A stretch of 64,000 nucleotides of DNA, from the NCBI GenBank assembly GCA_911728455.2, contig OU452224.1:5580001-5644000 (forward strand). Direction: 5' to 3'. How positions within the stretch are numbered: the first letter of the stretch is position 1; every line of letters begins with the position of its first letter. The notes beneath the pieces were generated by a model. It saw only the letters and a list, made by a program, of their open reading frames with translations, did not search any database and had not been told where the DNA came from. The stretch comes from Marthasterias glacialis. Taxonomy: Eukaryota > Echinodermata > Asteroidea > Forcipulatida > Asteriidae. The position numbers were made by a program, and so were the translations under genes. Positions 32,332 through 44,796 of this stretch are shown in pieces.

Positions 32332-32539
32332 ACCTCATAACTTTCTCGAATCTATAAAAATAGCTACTCAAAATTGAAATCTACATTGTCTAGGTCACAT
32401 CGGCCAAAAATCGGACCTAGCATCTTTAAAGTAAACATTTAGCATTATGGGTCTTTATCTGTTCATGCATGAACATCTACAGGATTAGTGGACTATAATA
32501 GCTTAAACTTGGAGAAATAGTATTTCTAAACAATGTATT

Positions 32540-32945
32540 TAACAGCCTCTAAAAACAAACAACTGTACTAAGATGACAGGCTAATGAAAACAAACAGCAT
32601 TTCTAGTTTGTTAATATTTTTAGCATCTCCCTAAAACCAACAAGTGTACTAATACAAAATACATTTAGCATCTCCCTAAAACCAACAAGTTTACTAAGAA
32701 GAAATACATGTATAGGACTAAAACATAAAAGTTACTTCTGACTAGGTTGTCAATAGGTTCTCACTTAAACAATCAAGAGTACTAAGTGGGATAGGACTCA
32801 CACAGAATCTTTCCTGATAATTTGTCAATACATAGACTCTCACTAAAAGCAAACTAGTGAACTCAATAGGTGAGATTAGAGAAAATGGTCTTTCTAAACA
32901 TTTTGTCAACTCTCTCTCTAACACCAAATGTGTTTTTTCTAAACA
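32540..32945. repeat. Degenerate ~45/90-bp tandem repeat
   Basis: TAGCATCTCCCTAAAACCAA at 32621 recurs almost unchanged at 32666. Looser versions of TCTCxxTAAAA-CAA-AGTGTACTAA occur on both sides near 32545, 32758, 32838 and 32918. Confidence 0.65.
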
Positions 32946-34186
32946 CACACAAAAAACATCAAGTGATGTTAAGTCAATGATTATTGACATGTAAAATAAT
33001 AATTACTTTTATATCCATGACGAAGAACCATGATTAATCAATGGAAGGTAAACCAAGTACACTGTTCAAAATGTCAAGATTATATTATATCCCAACCCTG
33101 GTTCTTAGAAACAACACTTCTCCTGAAAGAGATTTAATTTATATGAATGTTATCAGTAAAGCTAAACAATTCTTACTACACGCAGCATGCAAAGTTTTAC
33201 CTAATGAGAAGAAAGTATCTAAAGATCAGTTTCGTACTTCAAAAGAATTGAACCAGTGTTTGATAGACCTATCATAGGATACTGCAAAGAGTTGTTTAAA
33301 TAATCTTGCTGGATTTGACTTTAAAGAAAGTGGTTACGAAACAATGTTAGCACATAGGAAATCATGCATGAACAGAGGGTAGTTAGTATATTTAATAGTA
33401 CTTTAGTTTTAAATAACACTATGAGCAGCCTCTCACATGCCTGCGCGGACAAGGGTTGCCAATCTTCAGTACCCCTTACACTATCGTATAAATAATTTTT
33501 ATGCATCAAACAATTTTCCTGAAGAAAAAAAATTACACACCAGTCTGTATGACTAACTTTCATGAGAATGGCACATGCTGGCATGTATGCAACCTAGGAC
33601 CCATACAAAAATGTGCTCTCACAGACCTGTCTCACAGAAATCTGAAATCCAAAACCAACATAGTCATACAAGATCTGAACCAATTAGAACATGAGGTGTT
33701 CTTGAGGTACTTTATAAAATCTATGATTTGTTAACAGTGCTGGAGTATTCCTATGCTCTGTCTACAACTTAAAAGCAAAAAGGATTAGAAGTCCATCGGA
33801 TTCAGCTTTTTGATATAAACAAATCTATACTTATTCAAATTACATGTGAAATCAAAATCTCAGCATAGCTTACTTGTGAGAGGCTGGTCTATCTTAACCA
33901 TTATAAGTTAATTTAATTAGTTGGTAAAAGAGCAGAGGGTGAGTCTATAATGTCTGTTGGTAGTTGGGTACAAGATTAGTCATAAATGTACTTCTGAACT
34001 CAAAAGACTAAAAAAGTCAAACATTAACAGTGAAAACAATCTCAAGTAACTTACATTTACAATACATTGGCTGGAATAGCTGATGTTATTGTTGTCCCTA
34101 CCTTGAAAAACTATAAAAACAAATTCAAGAAACTTTTACAAAAATTGATCATGAAAGCTCTACTGGTAAAAACAAAATCATTGTAT
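32946..34186. other. AT-rich unannotated sequence
   Basis: Three plus-strand frames of 60-105 codons (33041-33277, 33501-33734, 34067-34387) have lysine/leucine-rich, domain-free translations and no splice support. They are probably chance. Confidence 0.4.
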
Positions 34187-34300
34187 CTTTTTAGCAGTAC
34201 TGACAAATTGTCTTCAAAGCTGTCTTTGGATCTTCCTTTGCATTCGATAGCAATTACTTTATGTTTATTTTGCCCATCTTTTTCAATGAAAAAAATTATG
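34187..34300. repeat. Diverged duplication, copy 1
   Basis: CTTTTTAGCAG...GACAAATTGTCT, GGATCTTCCTTT and TTTGCCCATCTTTT recur at 34602-34725, offset about 415 bp. Confidence 0.7.
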
Positions 34301-34601
34301 TTATTAACTGATAGCTATTTTAAAAAAAATTATCAATTGGATTCATGGCAGCCTTTTGCTTGCAAGCCATTATCTGAGAAAAAATAGCATCATCACAAAT
34401 TTCAAAATTCCCCGATCTAGTTGCCATATGTTGACATTATAGAATGGGGCCAAATGTATCTTTTTTTGTTACTAGACTAAAATACTTCAATTGAGACAAA
34501 ATGTCATATTTATAAAACTTTCATGTTGCGTTTTGTTGTAATTTCTTTTTAAAGGAAATTCTGCTAAAGTGCACTGGCCAATCTTGTACACAACATTTTG
34601 A

Positions 34602-34725
34602 CTTTTTAGCAGCATGGACAAATTGTCTCTAAAAAGCTTACATCTAAATTCTGGATCTTCCTTTTACATTTCAAAACCAGCAACTACACATTTATTTGCC
34701 CATCTTTTCCAGTGAACAATTCTGT
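34602..34725. repeat. Diverged duplication, copy 2
   Basis: Direct-orientation partner of 34187-34300, with the same block order and a few small insertions. Confidence 0.7.
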
Positions 34726-34786
34726 TACTAATGGAAACATATTATTGTATTTTACCAACAGCAAATGAATGTATCCCCTCCCCTCT

Positions 34787-34858
34787 TTGGCACCCCGGTG
34801 CATGCAAGCCATCCTGGTGCTCGCACAAGTGTTCCCCGCCCACAGGTGTCGACAGGCT
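34787..34858 (+). repeat. Dispersed repeat D, copy 1
   Basis: GCATGCAAGCC, then TGGTGCTCGCACAAGTGTTC and CCCGCCCACAGGTG, match 45020-45071 on the opposite strand. The 34-bp core is identical, and the segment is much richer in GC than its flanks. Confidence 0.8.
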
Positions 34859-35099
34859 GGTTGGTGAGTTGCTCTCTGTCTGCATTTGCAGGTGTTTGGC
34901 TGTTTGTGATGTGTCAACCTTCCCAATCATTGGCGGTCTGGATGAATCAAAGACCCACAGTTGGCTACAACATGGTAAGGATCTTTTGAACTATAATAAC
35001 CAGTTTTCTTTCCACAGAGGAGGATGTATCCATCTTCCACTCCAGGGATTGCACATGGAAGAAATGCCTTCAAGTCTCCTCTGAACTATACATTTCAGG

Positions 35100-36371
35100 A
35101 ATGATAGTTGCATCATGGTATTTTGATCCATGAGAATGGAATATCTGCAAATGTACATTTTTGTGGAGTATTTCTGAGATTTTTGTCACACTAAGAGATT
35201 TTGGTCACAATGTTTCAGCCAGCCAATCATTTGTTTAACGATCACTGTCTAAACCTCTCTGCTTTGTGTTCTAAAAATCAACTTTTGTAATTTCAAAGAA
35301 AAATGTACACTCAAAAGAGGAACAGTAAATCTTTGGGAAAGCTAATATAATTACCTACAAAACAAATCAAATTAGAAAATACAAATTCATCAGCACAAAC
35401 AGTGAACAATAGCTTTTCAAAACAATGTAAAAATGTTTATAAAAACAAAACAACATTGCAACAGTATGTTAACCTTTCAAACTTGATCTAAAAATCCAAA
35501 GAATAAAAACCAACATTGTGTACTCAAGTAAATAAGGGACAGGTAAATGAAGTAGAAATGAAAGAACCATTTTCAGAAAGTTTGTTTGATGACAACAAAA
35601 AAAATAAATGCTTCCTAGTAAAATGTTTAACAAAATTAAAATAAGTCAAAAAACTTCAAGCATTTAGCAAACAAGATGCTAAAGTACCCTCAAACTAGGA
35701 TTGAAAAGGTTGCCATTTTACCAATAGCACTAAAAAATGCTACTTCTAGCTCAAAATAATGAGCCCTCTATAGCTGAAAATCATACTATGAAATGGAAAA
35801 CATACTTTCTGCAAAATTGCAGTCTGTTAAAAATTAGATCCTACCTAAGAGGCAAAACCATACCCAATGAAAATGGATAAAATCTCAACTGATGTTTGCA
35901 TATTTTGCAACAAACTCAAGTTTGTTCAAATTATCTCTTACTGAAGAGATAAAACTAGGTTCTGTGAAGAAAATGTCAATGTCCAAATGATGTTAACAAA
36001 GAATCTTTCAATCTAACTTGATACTCCTCAATATCTTGATGTGAAGTAAACCACTTACTTTCAACAGACAAACTCTTGATACGAGTCGTAAATAAAAATG
36101 CAAGAAAAACGAAAAAAGAACTGCACTGCAAGTAGTTCTAAAATCCATTTCACTATTTCAAAACTTTAGGAAGGCAAAAACAAATATGGGGAACTTAAAA
36201 TGAGTTCAACTCCATCCTGCATGTCACTGCACTGCCAAAAATATCCAAACTATCTTTTGAGTTATCACCATGACAATAATCACAGATTGAGAAAGGCAGC
36301 AGTCTATTTGAGACTTGAGCCTCAATGTGATTCTCATAGACTTGAAAGACTGAATAATCAAAATGGCTTAC
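35100..36371. other. A-rich low-complexity sequence
   Basis: Long stretches of AAAAC/AAAATG-type sequence. Only isolated donor-like motifs (CTTAC at 36051), with no matching exon. Confidence 0.45.
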
Positions 36372-36447
36372 CGTGGATAAGGATCCATTTCCAATGGCAT
36401 TGTAAAATGTTTTAACTTGTAACTTCAAAGATGTCAGCATGTTTTAG
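36372..36447 (-). ncRNA. Candidate exon, minus-strand spliced transcript
   Basis: On the minus strand, acceptor CGTTACATTTCAG precedes 36447 and donor CCACG|GTAAGC follows 36372. All three frames contain stops within 76 nt, so this is non-coding or UTR. Confidence 0.4.
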
Positions 36448-36542
36448 CTGAAATGTAACGAGTCAGAACAAAGTATTTTTCAATAAAAATACTTATATTG
36501 TCTCCAATAATGGGGAAGATTTGTGCTAGACAAACATGTATT

Positions 36543-36600
36543 ATCATGGTAGTTCCTGGCCAAACTGTAAAATCATGGTAGTTCCTGGCCAAACTGGAAA
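36543..36600. repeat. 29-bp direct repeat, 2 copies
   Basis: ATCATGGTAGTTCCTGGCCA and the following nine bases are repeated at 36543 and 36572. Confidence 0.95.
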
Positions 36601-38324
36601 AATGATCCCATCACTGGGAAAACACTAGGGTGCCAAACTCTTTAAACTACTGTAGAGGGATGGCCTGGTGTGCAAAGGTAGAGCACCATACTATAACTAG
36701 GGCTGCAAATGGGACGATGTGGTGGGTCCCTCAGTATTGACAGAAACTGTGGTGTTAGACACGGGGTCCCAGTCCTGTCAGATAGGTCCATGGTAACTTT
36801 AATTGAAGTTGGAATTCATGTACTGTAACTATACATCCTCAGCCATGCACTGATAGTCTTCAATCAAAGGCAATACCAAGCATGTTAGGGTTGAATATCA
36901 ATCAAGGCATTGACCAAATTCTTGGGGTTATAAATGGAGACAAATAAATTGCCTTCAGACTTGTTTGTTGCCACAGAAATAAGAAACACTATTTTGATGT
37001 AACTCTGTGCCTGCAATGAATATCTAAAATTACTTTAGTTCTAAACAATGATCTTTACTTGGATTGAGGAAGTTTTCCTGAAGAAGTAAAATGACAGTTG
37101 CTGTAAAATTCCCAGAACTCAGTCATTACAATGACCACTCATAGAGACACCAGTCTATAATTACGATGAGTGCCTTATTCTTAGTCATGTGTGTGTTGAA
37201 GCAAACCAAGATAGCTTGATTGAGATACAGACTGTTGTTAAAAATCGACTTGCCACACAGTAGTAGTAGCCAGTTCAAATCTTTGCTGATGATACACGCA
37301 GGGGCATCACTGAAATACCCTACATGGGTTAAGTGAAGCCTTTCATCAGGCAGGCAAAGACCCATCAGATGTTCACACTATAGTGGGCTACAAAATAATA
37401 CAGGCACAGTCCACCTAGATGCCCCTTAGTGGATATAGATACACTACAGTAGCAGACTTTAGTCATGCAGGCACTACCCTCAATGATACTCATATCCTGG
37501 GTAGAGAGGGGCTAAATCTACTACAGCTAATATCAGACCTAATAAGAAAACTATGACACCAACACAATCGAAAATCAAACTTCAGCAAAGGAAGGAAGCA
37601 ATGTATTATGAGCCTTTATGTCAAAAAGGATTAAGTGTCAACATCTTGACATCCAGTTCACCTGTACATGATTGAACATGAGAAGACACTTTGACATCCT
37701 TAAAGCGTAACAGAAAATCCTCATATAGAGGTTTCTTTATTTGAATGGTCAATGCCTTGATTGAATTTTGCTAGATATAGGCAACCTAAAACAATTTATT
37801 CAGGCTTGGGGTATTCACATGTGATCCATGTTTAAGTACAGTGTTTACAAGTCAGAACCAAAAATACAACCCATTATTTGGGGGTAAGCTTTCTATTGCT
37901 TTTGAAGAAACTTAACTTGTCAGAACCTAAAAACTAAGCGATGAGTTGAAGTTTTTAATTAACCTACAGATCAAAAATATATATTGTTGGTCTGAAACTA
38001 AGGAGTATAACTACATTATCTGATTGCAGAAAGCAATTAATGAAGTAGTTGAATCACCTTACTCAAATCATTTAGAAACAGTCTTTATTACTGACATTGT
38101 TGGTAATATTTACCGTTTTTGCATTACCCCAAGCCTGGTCAGTGCTTAAACTGATAGTAGGGTTGTACCTGGTAGAATTATAGTCCTGAGAGTTCTTCAC
38201 ATTTACTAGAATGAGAATTAGCCAGCCTTTCCATGATATAGGCAATGCAGTAATCTGTTAAGCTCAAGATGAGGTAACCCTTGAGTATGAAGGGAATAAT
38301 ATGAAGTCTCACAAATCCACCTAC
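36601..38324. other. Unannotated sequence
   Basis: A 79-codon minus-strand frame at 37126-37365 has a somewhat protein-like hydrophobic centre but no start, splice or family support. Nothing else was seen. Confidence 0.4.
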
Positions 38325-38530
38325 CTCCATCATGACGAGATGTTCAAAGTGACTTCACTCTCAGCTCTAGAGCTCGTATACAAATCTCCCAACTGTCTCA
38401 GTAGCAATTGCATGTAAGCTGTTGCCTTCCAGTCAGCACTTACATTGTAGAAGCAGTTGGTAATGTGATGTCCTAAATAATCAAAACCCTGGATGAGCTG
38501 ATCACAACCAGTGTCTGGGAACCAAGTCCC
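38325..38530 (-). ncRNA. Candidate exon, minus-strand spliced transcript
   Basis: Acceptor TGATTTATATTCTAG precedes 38530; donor GATGGAG|GTAGGT follows 38325. One frame is open for 66 codons and then ends in TGA eight bases short of the donor, with coding-like composition (WFPDTGCDQLIQGFDYLG near its start). Neither neighbouring candidate exon joins it in that frame. It may be a last coding exon with a missing partner, a pseudogene exon, or lncRNA. An internal AAT|GTAAGT is an alternative donor. Confidence 0.4.
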
Positions 38531-38839
38531 TAGAATATAAATCAATATCAGAAAACATTGTGTTTATTAATTAGTTATCACAATGGACAGTAAAGGACAA
38601 TTTCCTAATTAAAGAAAATGAAATTGCAGTTTAATTTTGATTATACCAAGTAACCACTAGCACTGAAGGACTAAAGTGCAATCTCATCTAAGGCCGAAGT
38701 GCTATGCGGTGATGAAGTAGAATGTAGATGACTTTTTACTTAATAGCACTTGAGATAATGTGAAGAACTTTCAGGACATTGTCTTATTCAACCTTGCTTG
38801 GTATTGCCAGCCTCGTTCCCACCAATTAGTCCCAAATCT

Positions 38840-39115
38840 ACAATTGATGTACACACTACAAATTAAAGTTGCCACTAAGCCTGTTAAGTGATGTGATTTA
38901 GTTTGCCCACTACGAACCAACCAACAAGACCCCTATATAGGTGAAGTGATATATCCCCACTTATACTGTCCTCTGGCCCCACTGAGCAAAACTCAGTTGA
39001 TTTACACACTAAAATCACGAGTGGCCCCTGTGGGCAAGGTGATTTACAGACTCCAAATATGTATACAGTCATAAATACCCCTGTTTTGGGCAAACGGATG
39101 TACATGATACATGGT
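38840..39115. repeat. Degenerate ~55-bp tandem repeat
   Basis: GCCCCxxTGxGCAAA..GTGATTTACACAC-type phrases recur near 38905, 38932, 38976, 39025 and 39078 with a loose 50-60-bp spacing. This explains the 78-codon minus-strand frame here. Confidence 0.5.
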
Positions 39116-39340
39116 GGCACTCAATATAGCTTGTCCCAATTACTTGGGCAGACTACTTTTGTTCTAATCATAGGCTACATCATCTCACCACACAGACAAA
39201 AAAACGAACGAACCATCTGCCCTTCTTTTGTTTGCTTAGCAACAACAATCACTACTCCCAATTTTCTTGGACATTTCATTAGTTCCATGCCACAGTGAGA
39301 TACTGTGAGATGGATTAACATGGGAACGAGGTAATTAAAA

Positions 39341-40478
39341 TTGACCTATCGCCATTAGCAACCTAGCCACATCTGAGACAAATAAGTGATAGCAAGTTAA
39401 AACAAGCACTCTCAGGAAGTACATGCAAGTTACACAATGCATGTACAGTTGGATTTTGATGTACTTGTTCATCAGAGAAAGTGTTGGTCAAATATACATG
39501 AATAAAGAAACACATACTGGATATGTATGCGTTTCATCATGTATTGTCTACATGTGCTGCTAGTAAAGTAGTATGAAAGTTATGATGTGTGTTTTGGATT
39601 ACATACATTGAATATGAACAAATACTGCGTATCGTTGGTTGCCCCACGAACCATCGTATCATTTTTCTACAAATATTGAATTACTTATTACTGTTGACTT
39701 TTTCAGTGAGTTTCGGGAACTAACACATAAGTTTCATTACTACACTAATTAGCAAGAAGACTTATCACTAGATTTGCCATTTTGCTTTTCCATGGAGTGG
39801 CATATTGCGATACGCCACTTTATCCATTGAAATACATAGCATTGGCACGGTGCCAAACATGTGTAGTTTGATTTTTTTTCTGTTTCACAAAGTGACTTAT
39901 TGTTGACCTATGTTTTTCACGAAGCAAAGTATCTCAACATTCATTGGTTTCTCAACAGCACTCTAGGTGCAGTTCTCTTTTTGTTTTGACAAAGTGATGT
40001 ATGTGTTAAGTAATTAATAACTCATCAAAATGTTTGAATGATTGAAAAACTTTGACAGTCCTGTATAAAGAAGTCAGCTTTATTTTGGTATTTAAAAAAA
40101 TGATAAAAATAGTAACAAACAATCTCCAAAACACCAGTTTGAAAAATAGGTAACTTCAACCGTGATTTTCTCCAAACCGTGAAGTTTGGCTGTGGAGTGC
40201 AATATGAAGGTTTGTGGTGCGACCAACAATATGAACGAGCATCATTTATGGTCTACATGTAGAACAAGTACATATCATTGTACCTGTGTGCTAAATGAGG
40301 CATACTGTACATCACGTAACATGTACATGAATAATGGAATTAACGCATACAACTTGTAACACATCTTGTATGTATGAGATAGGTTATCACTTTCCTTTAT
40401 TGTAGATCAGGTTGATCATACAATGTGCTTAGTGCACTGTTATTGGCTATCATAAAATAAATGGCGATAGGTCAATAT
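39341..40478. mobile_element. 1.1-kb segment with 17-bp inverted ends
   Basis: ATTGACCTATCGCCATT near 39340-39356 is the exact reverse complement of the sequence near 40460-40476. The interior has no transposase frame. No target duplication is evident, so a non-autonomous DNA transposon is possible but unproven. Confidence 0.4.
39419..39446. repeat. Short perfect inverted repeat
   Basis: GTACATGCA and TGCATGTAC, 9-bp arms around a 10-nt loop. TACATGTA-type motifs are common in the surrounding kilobase, so chance is plausible. Confidence 0.6.
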
Positions 40479-41325
40479 TGTTTGATTGAAGACTATCGAT
40501 AAGCTCCATGTATTTTAGGGCTGTATACACCACTGGTTTTTGGTCAAGTAGTGAAACTTAAGTAGGACAACATTACATCAAATGTTGAAAGAAAATAAGG
40601 AGATAAATTTGTATCATAAACCCAAAAAGAAACACTTTAGCTGGGATACAACCTTTAGAAAACCACATGCATTCTTATGAACTATTACCAATTAAAACAG
40701 GCTTACATCTTTTTTTTTTGTTCGAATCGCTTGGAATGCATTCAAACTTAATAAGAGTCAGACCAATGTAGACACAGATCTCTAAAAGTGTCTGTTTTAA
40801 CAAGGCTACTGGAAACAAATCACAATTAAGATTAAAACACAAATCAGTTTTAATATAGAACTAGATGACAAGTTCCTGTATTCCACTTCATATAGTAGGT
40901 GAATGATTCTTCACACAGACACAAGACATGTTGAAATATTATTTGAATCAGTAAAGTAGGAAGATGAAATTGCATCAAGTAAGTTCAATAATCTTATAGG
41001 CCTAGATGAGCTGGAAGAGTACTAGAGGTGAAAAGAAACTGTAAGGATATTATTTGAACTAACACTCTGTTGTGAGTGTAAGTTTACAGTTGGTAATTTA
41101 AGCCAAATACTTGGATGTAATTACCCATAGGATTCAAACTCTTTTAACTACTCAATGTTTTATAGCAGTGGTGTATACAGCCTGTCCATTATTGTCCATG
41201 CATACAACATGTTCTAAGATAGGGCCTTGGTACTTGTGATTTTGAATAACAGAGATGTGTAGGCCGAGGCATTTTAGTCAAGGGTCTTTTTTAGATTGAC
41301 TAATAAGCTAAGTCGGTATGTTTAC
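40479..41325. other. Unannotated sequence
   Basis: AT-rich. No exon-like segments or repeats recognised. Confidence 0.5.
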
Positions 41326-41550
41326 CTTGTAAAGAAGGTGCAATAAATAGTTCAGTAGTTGTATATAATCATCACAGCATGCTGGATGGTAGTGAATATC
41401 TGTCATTAGTTCATCAGTGACATTCATTATTGGCTCCTTGATGTTAACATGCAGGTCCATCTTGAGATTTTGAAGCATAGGGATAGATCAGCATAGCAGA
41501 AGCTGCAGCTAGTGTGTATAGCATAGAAATCTCAGTATGTAGTCCTGCTC
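41326..41550 (-). ncRNA. Candidate exon, minus-strand spliced transcript
   Basis: Acceptor TTTTGTCTATCCAG precedes 41550; donor TACAAG|GTAAAC follows 41326; 225 nt. No frame is open throughout. One is open for the first 34 codons (AGLHTEISMLYTLAAASA) and another for the last 54 (VTDELMTDIHYHPACC within). Both stretches look coding, which would fit a frameshift or a decayed exon. If not, it is lncRNA. Confidence 0.45.
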
Positions 41551-43688
41551 CTGGATAGACAAAATTGATGATGAGTTTTCAGCAAAAAATCAGAACTTGT
41601 AAAGTTTAAAGTACAAAATTGTTGATGAAAATAAGCTACCCTAACAGCAGGTATTAGCTACCACATCAGGCAATTTAAGCTACACTAACATCAGAGATTA
41701 TAAGCTACACTAAGAGTAGGCCATAATTGTAGAGTTTGAACAAGATGTACAAAATGTAATTTCATAGGAACAGTTGTATGCATTTGTGACTCTAGCAGGC
41801 CCTGGGAAAGCCTACAATGTTGTTTATAAAATCACTTCATCATATTTGAAGTGAAGAAACATGAACGTATTGGCCATCTGTAAACAAGTTTAGTGCTATT
41901 TAGTGTAAAAATAGAACTGTTGTCATCAACTTTGAAATAGGAACCTGTTCGCCTTGGCATTATTTACACTTAGCAGATACACATTAAATGTTAACGACTT
42001 GCCTGTAACAACGCTCGAGTCATTTTTGAATGACCTCTTCACTTGTGTAATTTCAAGTAAAGGTGAAACAGCAATCAGGAGTGGTTCATATTTAATAGTC
42101 AATATAAAACCCTTTTGTTATTAGTGCAGAGGAAAACTGTCTTGATTGATACAGAGAGCACAGTAGATTCTGATGCAAACTAAATGACCAAACTATACAG
42201 CTAGATTCCTTTAACAATTCAAGGACTAATTTACAATAAGTCAAGAGAATAGGAATTATAAATAGCTATATAGGTTGTGATTTAGAGCAAGTTGGCTGGT
42301 AAAAGAGGTGGTAAAAATACATTTAAAGTTTCCCAGGGCCTGCTTATTATAGGTTTACATGTGAGCTGTAACAGGTGCATGGTATATGTTATACATGGGG
42401 ATGTATAGTAAAGTGTGCAGTGCATGAATTTGTAACAACTTCAATTAAACTTACCATGGACAAAATAGAGGCAGGACTGGCAAACCCTGTGTCGATAAAA
42501 GGCACCATAGTTGCCCTTAATACTGAGGGGCAGATTGAAAAGGGGCGGATCCAGAATCTGGAAAAGAGAGGAGGTGAAAATGGCCGGAGGTCCTGTCATG
42601 AAGGGGGGGGGGGGGGGAGCTTAGGGCTGGTCACACATAGGATTGTGTGTCACATAGGTGGACAAATTCAGAGTATCAGAATTGCACAGTAATTGAACAT
42701 AAGGAAAAAGCAAAACGATATATTCACCCAATGATACTGAAAATGACTAGCTTTTGTAGTCATCATGACGTTTCAGAAACGTATAGAAAGACACCTGTTT
42801 TGTAACATGTGTCTCAAATGCCTTTAGATCGCTTACATTTGGTGGTAGTCATAACACTGAAAACGCATTGAGATAAGCCAAATAGCCTAAGCAAATACTA
42901 CACAAGAACAATGAAACCATTGGTTACGCTGTAGTCAAATCAATAAGGAAAGCATCAAGCGCGACTTGGAAAATAATGCTCAAAGTGCTTCAGGTAGGGG
43001 CACCTCTGAATAACCTTTAAAGTTTCAAGAGATTAATTGTAGGAATGTGTGACATAGTTTGTATATCATGCCCCCCCCCAAAAAAAAAGTACTAAAGTAC
43101 TATAGTACTTAAGTACAAAAGGCAATTGCAATATAGGAAAAGAAGAATTAAGACATGACAGGGCTTTCCGGCAAAACGTAGGGGAATAAAAAGGGAGGTC
43201 CAAATCAAAAAGTGGGGATCTCCCATGGATCCGTCATTAAATTGCCACCACATCGTCAAAAACTGAGCCACAAACCGAGTATGGTGCTAACAAACAGACA
43301 CCCCAGGGCCATAGTACAGAGAGAATATGCTACTCAAAACAGTGTAAGGTAACCAAAGAAACAACAAAAACCCAATAAAACAAATCTACAAGGAATGCAT
43401 CAGTATGCACAAGATGATCAAGATGCAGAAATGAAATTGTCATGACAAAATTTAGTCGAGACTTAGATCAAGAAAAAATATACAAATCTTCTCACTAAAT
43501 TTTTATAAAAGTACAAGATAATGTCTAAAAAATTGAAGAAGGAAATATCTATACTGAAAACATATGTCTATGTTGCTGGAACTTAGCTAAGTTAAATTTT
43601 AACTCATTTCCAAACCTAAGCAAATAAACTCTTTTTAGTCAGTTTGAAATGAAGTAGAATTAGTGAAGTTATGGAAGCTTACACTTAC
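41551..43688. other. Unannotated sequence
   Basis: AT-rich. A 15-base G run lies at 42603-42617, inside a 105-codon chance frame (42375-42692). A C/A homopolymer tract lies near 43070-43088. GGGGCGGATCCAG at 42543 and its rough inverse near 43228 may be remnants of a dispersed repeat. Confidence 0.4.
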
Positions 43689-43802
43689 TGAAAATGATCA
43701 TTTGGGAAACATGTCATGTCTTGACTTGTTAAGTGAAGTACTTTGGATTCATATTGATATGAGTGCCTTACATTGTTTTGAGTAGCAGGAGAGTTTGGCA
43801 TC
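43689..43802 (-). ncRNA. Candidate exon, minus-strand spliced transcript
   Basis: Very good acceptor (TTTTCTTTTTTCCACACAGTT ending TTCCAG before 43802 when read on the minus strand, pyrimidine-rich) and strong donor TTTTCA|GTAAGT after 43689. One frame is open across all 114 nt and starts with ATG at the second base. Joined to 41550-41326 it stops after six more codons, giving at most a ~43-residue ORF. Confidence 0.45.
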
Positions 43803-44796
43803 CTGGAAACTGTGTGGAAAAAAGAAAACTCTTACGGAAGTTACAAGTTAAAAATTAATCAAACAAATGCCACTTAAGTCTAAACGATGAACAAAAACTT
43901 AAAGTAACCTTTTTGAAATAGTGAAATAGAATAAAATGTGCCACCATTAGAAACATCAAATAAATCAATTTACATTCATTTGGACATCAGAACCTTCTAT
44001 TCTATACAAATTAACTCAAAAATAGGATGCAGTAATCTGCTGTGGCTTCAATCTTTAACAAAATATTTTAACTTCAAGTAGAAATGGCAACCAATTCAAT
44101 TAGACTCCACTTTGTAATATTTTAAAAGCATTAGAAACTACTCGTCATAACAGCTAGAGTTTTCAAAAGCAATACAAATTATCAAAGTACATTTAGCTTA
44201 CTTTTTAAACTGTGCTGGATTTTGATATACTTGAAATCTAGTCATTTAATAAATAGAATTGGGGCCAATTGGCTCAAATTTCCTCTTCCAAGGAAACATT
44301 AGAAAAAAAAAACATTCACTAAAATGCTTCATGCAATGGAACTATTAACAGAGTCATCTCATCATTTTGTATACACAGATTAAAAACAATTCACTGTTTG
44401 TGCTCGTGAAGTTAGACCAAAGCTAAATGCATAAGATACTTGACAATCAACCCAATAATTTAATGGCTTTCTTGAGTGGAAAATCAGTTAAACACCAACA
44501 CTTATAACGTAAGACTACAGCCTGGACTTCATGTTATATCATAGGTAACAAGTGTACATAGATCAAAAACAAGCTAAGGAACACGCTAAAAAATGGCAGA
44601 AATTTAATTGGGTCTTCTTTGTGACGTTAGCAAATATGATCGATGCAGCTGAAAAAAGTGACCTTAATCTAAACATGGCAAACTATTAAAGGAAACTGGC
44701 AAAAACTGTGCATTTGTTTGATTTTTCATTTGATAGAATCAAATACCAGGATGCAATTAGGCAACACAAATTTAAAAACAAAGTTCAGAGTAGACA
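43803..44796. other. AT-rich unannotated sequence
   Basis: Nothing recognised. Confidence 0.5.

Noticed and set aside
34861-35084. Exon at 34892-34974 with good acceptor and GTAAGG donor
   Set aside because: The flanking introns would be only about 30 and 43 nt, too short for ordinary animal splicing.
38325-41550. GPI-specific phospholipase D-like fragment (a G.HTEI motif at 41.5 kb and WFPD at 38.5 kb)
   Set aside because: The phases of the two exons do not join, one frame stops inside the exon, and the resemblance rests on a handful of residues recalled by eye.
42603-42617. 15-base G run as a regulatory element
   Set aside because: A simple homopolymer; such tracts vary in length and are error-prone in assemblies.
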